Source of the DNA: Gymnopus androsaceus JB14
Taxonomy: Eukaryota > Basidiomycota > Agaricomycetes > Agaricales > Omphalotaceae
Length of the DNA stretch: 64,000 nucleotides
NCBI GenBank assembly: GCA_009733575.1
Contig: ML769384.1
Span: 3,257 to 67,256 of the forward strand
Direction of reading: 5' to 3'
In this document: positions 58,370 to 64,000 of the stretch, one piece after another
How positions within the stretch are numbered: the first letter of the stretch is position 1
Layout: the number at the start of each line of letters is the position of its first letter
The notes under the pieces: generated by a model
The model's database searches: none
Seen by the model: the letters and a program-made list of their open reading frames with translations, nothing else
What the model was told of the DNA's origin: nothing
Made by a program: the position numbers and the translations under genes

Positions 58370-61300
58370 TTAGGCCTCCAATACTCTGAAAATCTTCACC
58401 GCACCGCTCTTTAAATCCTCCAATCGATAGCTAACCGCTTCCACAGTTTGTTGGCCTACGTGCTGGTTCGCCTGGAACACACGTATCTTAAACTTCTTCG
58501 CCTCAAATTCAAACACCACCCCAACCAGTTCCTCTACGTTCTGACTATAATTCTGGAGACCTTTATGTCCCTTGAATTTGGCATCGTGCATGGAAACAAT
58601 ATCTCCCGGTAAGATATCGCTAGCCCTCTTCTGCACCGACGCCGCGGATTGCATATACACCAAGATAGCCGTAGTCTTGACCAGCAATCGGCGCGGCATT
58701 TGGAACCTCTCTTAACGTAGCCTCAATAAATCCGCGATACGACCCATCTCCAATAAGTGTCTTCTTAGACTTCTCATGCAGATTGGTCGCAACTTCGCAA
58801 ATCTGCACGCCGACTTTCCCCCAAACTGCAATCAAGTCATCAGGGCTCAGAACCTGATTTGAGCTTGTCTTGGGTAACGACGGATGTTCAGAAGGAGGCT
58901 GAGTAGACGAAGTGATGTCATCCGTCCAGGACAACGACAATTCAGCGCTTTCACCGAAATCTACACTTGGAATGGAAGGCATCTCCCATTGAGAGGAGAT
59001 ACTTTCCGAAGGTTGGGTCGTATCAGTGGGAGGTACAGGAGGGGCCCTAGGTGGTGCGGGACGCCCGGCTCGAGGAGGAGGAGGAGGAGGAGCGGAATCA
59101 CTTTCTCCCTCATCGGATCCTTCGACCATCACATAGTCAGAAGTGGACGGAGGGAGAGGTTGGGATGCAGATGATTTACGAGCAGTTGGGACAGGAGGAG
59201 CGTCGGTTTGTGAAGCGGGGGACTGAGCACTGGATTTACGAGAAGGAGTAGTAGTAGGGACGGGAGGACGACCATGAGAAGGCATGTACTGGCCAGAGGA
59301 GCGCCTTCCTTCACGCGCAGGAACTGGCGGAGGAAGAACCTCTTCCTCTTCATCCTGGACATCCTCATAGTTTACTTCCTCCATCTCGCTCTCCTCGGCT
59401 TCAACCCGTACACCTTCATCGGAGGTAGCCAAGCTTTCATGCTCCGAATCAATATCTTGAGGAGGCGGCGGCGGAGGGGCAGCATGGCGAGGTGCTTGCT
59501 GTGGAGCAGAAGATGAAGAGCTTTCCGGAGGGGGAGGTCGTGAAGGTGGAGGAGGCGCCCTTCCGGAAAGCATACCAAAAGGCTGCATTCCGATACGCAT
59601 TCCTCCCATACTAGCCATTTTCGCGGCAATGCGTTCCTTCCTAGCTCGTTCTTCTTCTTCCTCGGTCAGTTCGAGCTTGTCATCTGCGTCAATTTCGACA
59701 CCTCCTTCTCCTTGATTCCCGTCTTCGGATTCCTGGCGCTTGGGCGGCGGCGGTGGTCGAGGAGCGGGAATAGGTGCAGCACCAAACTTGATTCCTCCCA
59801 GTTTAGCCATGCGTTCAGCAATAGTACGTCTTCGAGCTTGCTCCTCGTCTTCTACAGGTGCCTGTTCTGGCTCGGGAACGGCTGGGGCTTGTGGTGACAA
59901 AGCCGAAGCACGACGACTCGGGGGACTGTAGAAAGACGGATCGATGGGATCGCCCTCCTCTTCATCAAGGATTTCGGAACCCTTTTGGTCATCGTCGGAA
60001 TGATCCGAAACCGATAGTGCCGGAGTCGATACGAGCATCTGTTCTGGATGTGTGGTAGGTGAAGGTAACTTGACATTCTCCACTTGCTGAGAGGCTCTGC
60101 GTTGAGCAATAGACGCAACGATGTTGGCTGACTTTGGGGGCGGAGGAGGAATGAAGAGAGGTTCTTCTTGCTGCTCGAGGGATGGCGCGCGTCTAGGAGG
60201 AGTAGGAAGAATTTCTTCCGTAGATTCTTCAAGCTTTGGCTCAGCCTCCTCTGTTTCAGCTTCTTCCTCTTCCGGCATGCTTTCGGGAGGCGGGGGAGGA
60301 ACGAACCTTACTGGGGCCGAAGCAGAGACAGGCTTTGGTTCATCGTCATCCTCCTCTGCCGGCTCTTCAGCAGGGGGAGGGGGAGGAGGGATTGAGCGTC
60401 GGCTAGGATGAGGAAGAGGAGCGTCACTCATTTCTCCATCGTCTTCGAGGACCGGACGGGGTGGTAATCGACGGGGAGGCTCTACAGACGGAGGTGCAAG
60501 AGTTTCTTCTTGTTCATCCTCATCTTCGATCAGCTGGGAAGGAGGAGGGATCGTTCGTCGAGGAGGCGGCGGCGGAGCAAGTTCTGCTCCGTCCTCGTGC
60601 TCTGGCTCATATTCCGGCACCACAGGAGGAGGAGGAGGAGGAGGAGGAGGGACAAACATTGGTTGCACATCTGCTGGGACAGGTCGTGTGCCAGCGGCTG
60701 GAAGAGGAGGGCGAGGGACCGCACGAAAAGCTTCTTCGAATCTAGACTCAGGCTGTTCTTCGGAAGCTTCAGGTACCAAATCTTCATCATCAGCGCCAGG
60801 CTCGTGCAACACTTTCTGTTCTGTAATATCAGCTTCTTCCACCGACATGCTTCGCTCCGGTTCCTCTGAAATTCCCGGATGAGAAGATGAGCTGATATCA
60901 AAATCGTGGTCTAAAAGCAAGTACTTATCAACCAAAATTACTTACAAAGAGTAGGAATGTTAATTACCAATTATATCTCGGCTCCTAACCGAATCCATAC
61001 TAGGTTTCGTAGTCGGGCCAGGGGGCGTTGTACCCATTTGAGGGCTCCGTCGAGCAGGAGGCGGAGAGAACGAACTCGAAACAGAATCTGTAGATGATTT
61101 CCTAATGCTCGTTGTACGCTGAGGCGTCTCCGGAGCTGACTGTTCTGCTTGAGATTCGATGGGCAGACTCGGCTTGCGTTGGGACGCAGGTGCAAAGGGA
61201 TTCACACCGCCAGATTTTGCGAGACGCTCGGCGACACGCGCGCGGCGAGCAGTCTCATCTTCTTCAGTTTCGTCATGCGCAGCCTCAGGTTCCTCAGCAG

Positions 61301-62585
61301 CCAGAGGAGTTTCGCTGAGGATCTCTGGTTCCAGCACCTCGGTCTTGATTGTTGGAATAGGTGTTTCCTCGATAGATGTAACCATCGGGGAATCAACCAG
61401 AGCAGATGGTTCCGATGGACGTACATCTTCGACCAAGGGATCAAGAACCTTGCCTGCGACTTGCTCGCTCTCTGGCACGGGATCAGCACTAACAGAGACC
61501 TGGCCAACCTCTGGCTCTTTGTCACCAATGGTCTCGTTAGTCACTTCTGGTTCCTCAACCGGCGGCGGTGCGGGAGACTTAGCAGGTTTCCTTCGAGGTG
61601 GTGCTGCTCGGCGGGGAGCGGCAGGCACAGGCATCGCACTGGGAATACGAGGGGAAGTTGCTGGTGAAGAAGCAGGATCAGGGGATAAAAGAGAGGATGC
61701 GTCAGACGCCTTGCGTTCGCTCTCAAAGTAATCTGAACGAGAATGGTTGAGATATAACGTGGAAATAAGTCGTAACGCGCACCTTTCTTTGCTGCTTCAT
61801 CAGATCCAGCCTCTACTTCAGGAGCAGGAGGCGATTTCAGATCTGGTTCTGATTGAAATGAGATCCAAGTAGATACAAAGAATCGAGTAAGTCATACCTT
61901 CATCCGCTTTGACATGCTCGGACGTAGGCGTCGAATCGCCGGATTTAGGTTGTGACTTCTTGTAGGCAGGTCCGCCAAATACAGGAGGACCCATACCGAC
62001 TCGAGCACCGCCAAGACGAGCCATTCGAGCAGCCAGTGCGGCACGTCTCTTTCTTTCTTCTTCCTGAGGATCAACTTCTGCAGCTTCTCCTTCCTCGGCT
62101 TCTGGAGTCTCTTCTACTGGAACTGAATCCTGCTCTAGTGCATCTTCTGATTTCTCGATGGCAATCTCCTTCTCCTGCTCATCAGTATCTTCAGGGGGTG
62201 GAGCGATAGTTGGCGGAGGCTTCCATTTGGGCTTTTCAACGGCTGGCTTTGGCGCTATAGGCGGAGAAGGAGCGCCAAAAGCACCTTTGCCTTGCAGTGC
62301 AGCCATTCTTTCCTTCAAACTTACACCCTTGCCAATACTTTCCTTTGCATCTGATGCAGACATTCCCCCGCTAGATTTCTTTGGCTGAGGAGCAGAAGTC
62401 TCGTCCGCAGCAGGCGAGTCTGGCGGAGTCGCCTGCTTTGGTTTCCAGGAAACTTGGCCTGGCTTTGGGCGAGGAGCAAGCGGAGGAGGGGCAGCATTAG
62501 TAGATGGAGTTGATTTTTCAAAGGCTGCGATCCTGTCTCGCAGAGAACCAGGTTTTGGCTTTGGTGGCGGCGGTTGATCTGACAT
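58370..62585 (-). CDS. BBC1: BBC1/MTI1-like proline-rich actin-patch protein (frame break at 58659)
   Basis: The start at 62585 (MSDQPPPPKPKPGSLRDRIA) is followed by exons covering about 1,300 residues, largely proline-rich and acidic with many PPPPPP runs (SH3-binding type). A helix repeat [RK]..[AIV]A.[RK][ML]A..GG recurs: ALAARMARLGGARVG (about 62020), RVAERLAKSGGVNPF (about 61220), IAERMAKLGGIKFG (about 59800) and IAAKMASMGGMRIG (about 59600). The conserved C-terminal domain is SDILPGDIVSMHDAKFKG.., then VGVVFEFEAKKFKIRVFQAN, QHVGQQTVEAVSYRLEDLKS and IFRVLEA. That domain is typical of the Bbc1/Mti1/Aim3 family, which tunes actin-patch myosin and Arp2/3. No N-terminal SH3 domain is seen, unlike yeast Bbc1. 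The frame shifts by one base in a CC pair (58659-58660) between GQDYGYL and VYMQSAASVQKR, with no room for an intron. Confidence 0.85.
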
Positions 62586-62706
62586 AGTCAGTGAGGAGGC
62601 TGTTGTTGTGCAGGAAGCGGATTACGATGAAGTAATTGAGCCGTTTCTCAGGCTTTGACTTTGGGCGCTTATTATCATCGCGTCGCGTGTATGTACTATA
62701 CAGGAC

Positions 62707-64000
62707 TCAAATATTCAGTATACGGCCTAAATCAAATTTATGGTCCTCCACGAGACTATCCCAATCCCCAGAAGGCAGATTCTCAGACTCATTTAGAAGC
62801 AACGGACTAAACAACAGTCAGTGGTCAGCATTTCAAAATAGCAAGGAACTTACGGGCGCTGAGCATCCTCAGACTGCTTCTTCTGTAGCTCGAGAATGGC
62901 TTCCTTTAGATCGGGCATCTCCAACTCATTCTCCATCTGCTTGTAGATAACATTCCAAGTTCTTCCTACATTTTTCGTCCAAGTGCGCAGCGTTGCAGTA
63001 CCACAGCACACCAAAACAAAGAGCTACAATGCTATCACGGTCACCCGTTGTCATAGCCTTGTCTCGTACTGGACGAAAGATCTTCTGCAGTGATAAGGAG
63101 TTCCAACTGAACCGGTCAGAGTCTTTGTCTGCATTACCGGGTATGTGAGACGCGAACATAAAGATCTATACCGGGATTCTTGTTCAATAGCTGAACGTGG
63201 CGAAGGAGATGAGGTGAACGCTTGAAACCTGCTATGGCTGGAGGAATTTGCTGAGGAGTCGTCGGATTTTTGGCTGCAGCCCTGTCTGCAGCATGCTGCG
63301 TAGCAGCGTCGACGTCTATCACCTTGCCGCATATAACCTTGTGAGACGTTTCGTAGTCCGCAACCTGGCATTCCCTGCATATTTCGAACCATTACGCAGT
63401 CCCATCTAAGCAGAATCAAAAAAAAACTCACTTTGAACAATAAACGATATCGCGCTGAAGATTATTCCAGCATCGTGAGCACCGAGGAAATTTCTGGCCA
63501 TCAGGTTGTTCCTTTTCGCATTTATGGCATTGAACCACACGTCTTGCGAGACGCTCCTTCCTGGCATTTTCATCTTCTCTGAAACGTCGCTTGCTTCCTA
63601 TGTACCCCATGCAATTTTGCTCAGTACCTGCTCTTGCTTGAGCATTTCTTTGTTGCTTCCTTTTGGTACTTCCTAATGCACCTCGATTTTCACTCCACAT
63701 ACCCTCTCGATCTCATCCGACGATGTATACCACAAGTACGAGTAAGTTTAGAGCATAAGAGTAGTAGGAGCAAGACTCACATATCAATTCACATCGAAGA
63801 ACGTTCATTTCTGCCAAACAAACCAGATGCACTTTAGACCTGGAATGTTTCTTCTTCATGCGAGCCTGAAAGGAGTCCCACTCCCCATCGGGGACGCAGT
63901 AAGGCTCTTTGGGCATCGTATCCAAATCATTTGGCATGATAGACTTGAACAAATCCAGGTACGTCTTCCCATCCTGACTTAGATGTTCCAATCGAACCAC
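62707..64000 (-). CDS. MYND zinc-finger protein, partial (5' end outside window)
   Basis: The gene enters at 64000. SQDGKTYLDLFKSIMPNDLD, then EWDSFQARMKKKHSRS is the first visible exon. The MYND finger is VVQCHKCEKEQPDGQKFPRC, then SRCWNNLQRDIVYCSK, followed by EC..HK.ICGKVIDVDAATQ. Then IAGFKRSPHLLRHVQLLNK, then RDKAMTTGDRDSIVAL. The last exons read WNVIYKQMENELEMPDLKEA, ending HKFDLGRILNI at TGA 62707-62709. MYND domains bind proline-rich peptides in chromatin and signalling proteins; this fungal branch is uncharacterised. The frame between CFGVLWYCNA and RTWTKNVGRTWN near 62970 is not settled. Its stop is 121 bp upstream of the BBC1-like start, on the same strand. Confidence 0.75.

Noticed and set aside
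59738..60869. Plus-strand Arg/Ser-rich frames opposite the BBC1-like gene
   Set aside because: They are antisense shadows of proline- and glutamate-coding repeats.
1..64000. CRISPR arrays, bacterial operators, riboswitches
   Set aside because: The DNA is fungal nuclear in character; no spaced identical repeats with unique spacers or bacterial signals were seen.

Overview
The window reads as nuclear DNA of a mushroom-forming basidiomycete (Agaricomycetes). The protein-coding genes carry many introns of about 45-70 nt. Gene families include a MIS12 kinetochore subunit, an SSK2-type MAPKKK, DRG1/RBG1 and agaricomycete-type MULE transposases with SWIM fingers. No tool was run; every call is from reading the sequence, and most exon borders are inferred from GT..AG (or GC..AG) sites plus protein continuity.

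Region 1 (1 to about 26 kb) is a graveyard of nested repeats. It holds a TIR element at the left edge, four copies of a 153-bp tandem repeat, and a large inverted structure (about 5.2-10.1 kb) whose arms carry arrays of a roughly 125-bp unit. One array is split by a solo LTR with a 5-bp target duplication. A minisatellite is split by a Tc1/mariner-like MITE. A dead MULE transposase gene is split by a 473-bp element with 8-bp target duplications, and a 1.67-kb TIR element contains a Tc1-like element. Four foldback elements (A 4503-4907, B 20052-20738, C 20915-21202, D 21842-22654) share CATCAG[C]AAAA-type ends. Each is filled with its own 9-10-bp repeated word in opposite orientations. B and C are homologous, yet a short word has been exchanged at every occurrence, including inverted ones. 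This is the most unusual signal in the window. The only host-like genes here are two divergent paralogues of a multi-pass membrane protein family, one intact and one carrying an 88-bp MITE.

Region 2 (26.1-47.8 kb) is compact and gene-dense: a metallo-beta-lactamase-fold hydrolase, DRG1/RBG1, an SSK2-type MAPKKK, an ABCC/MRP transporter, a decayed inositol-transporter-like pseudogene, a conserved membrane protein, MIS12/MTW1 and an Alba-domain protein. DRG1 and SSK2 start codons are only 63 bp apart. SSK2 and DRG1 each contain a GC-AG intron.

Region 3 (47.8-55.7 kb) holds four neighbouring metabolic genes in alternating orientation: an FMN-dependent alpha-hydroxy-acid dehydrogenase, an ACMSD-like amidohydrolase/decarboxylase, a CmcJ/NvfI-like oxidoreductase and an MFS sugar-type transporter. 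They could form a small catabolic or secondary-metabolite cluster.

Region 4 (55.7-64 kb) has two poorly defined hypothetical genes, a long proline-rich BBC1/MTI1-like actin-patch protein, and the 3' part of a MYND-finger gene that runs off the right edge. Both SSK2 and the BBC1-like gene show a one-base frame break in otherwise conserved sequence, which points to assembly errors or to real mutations.
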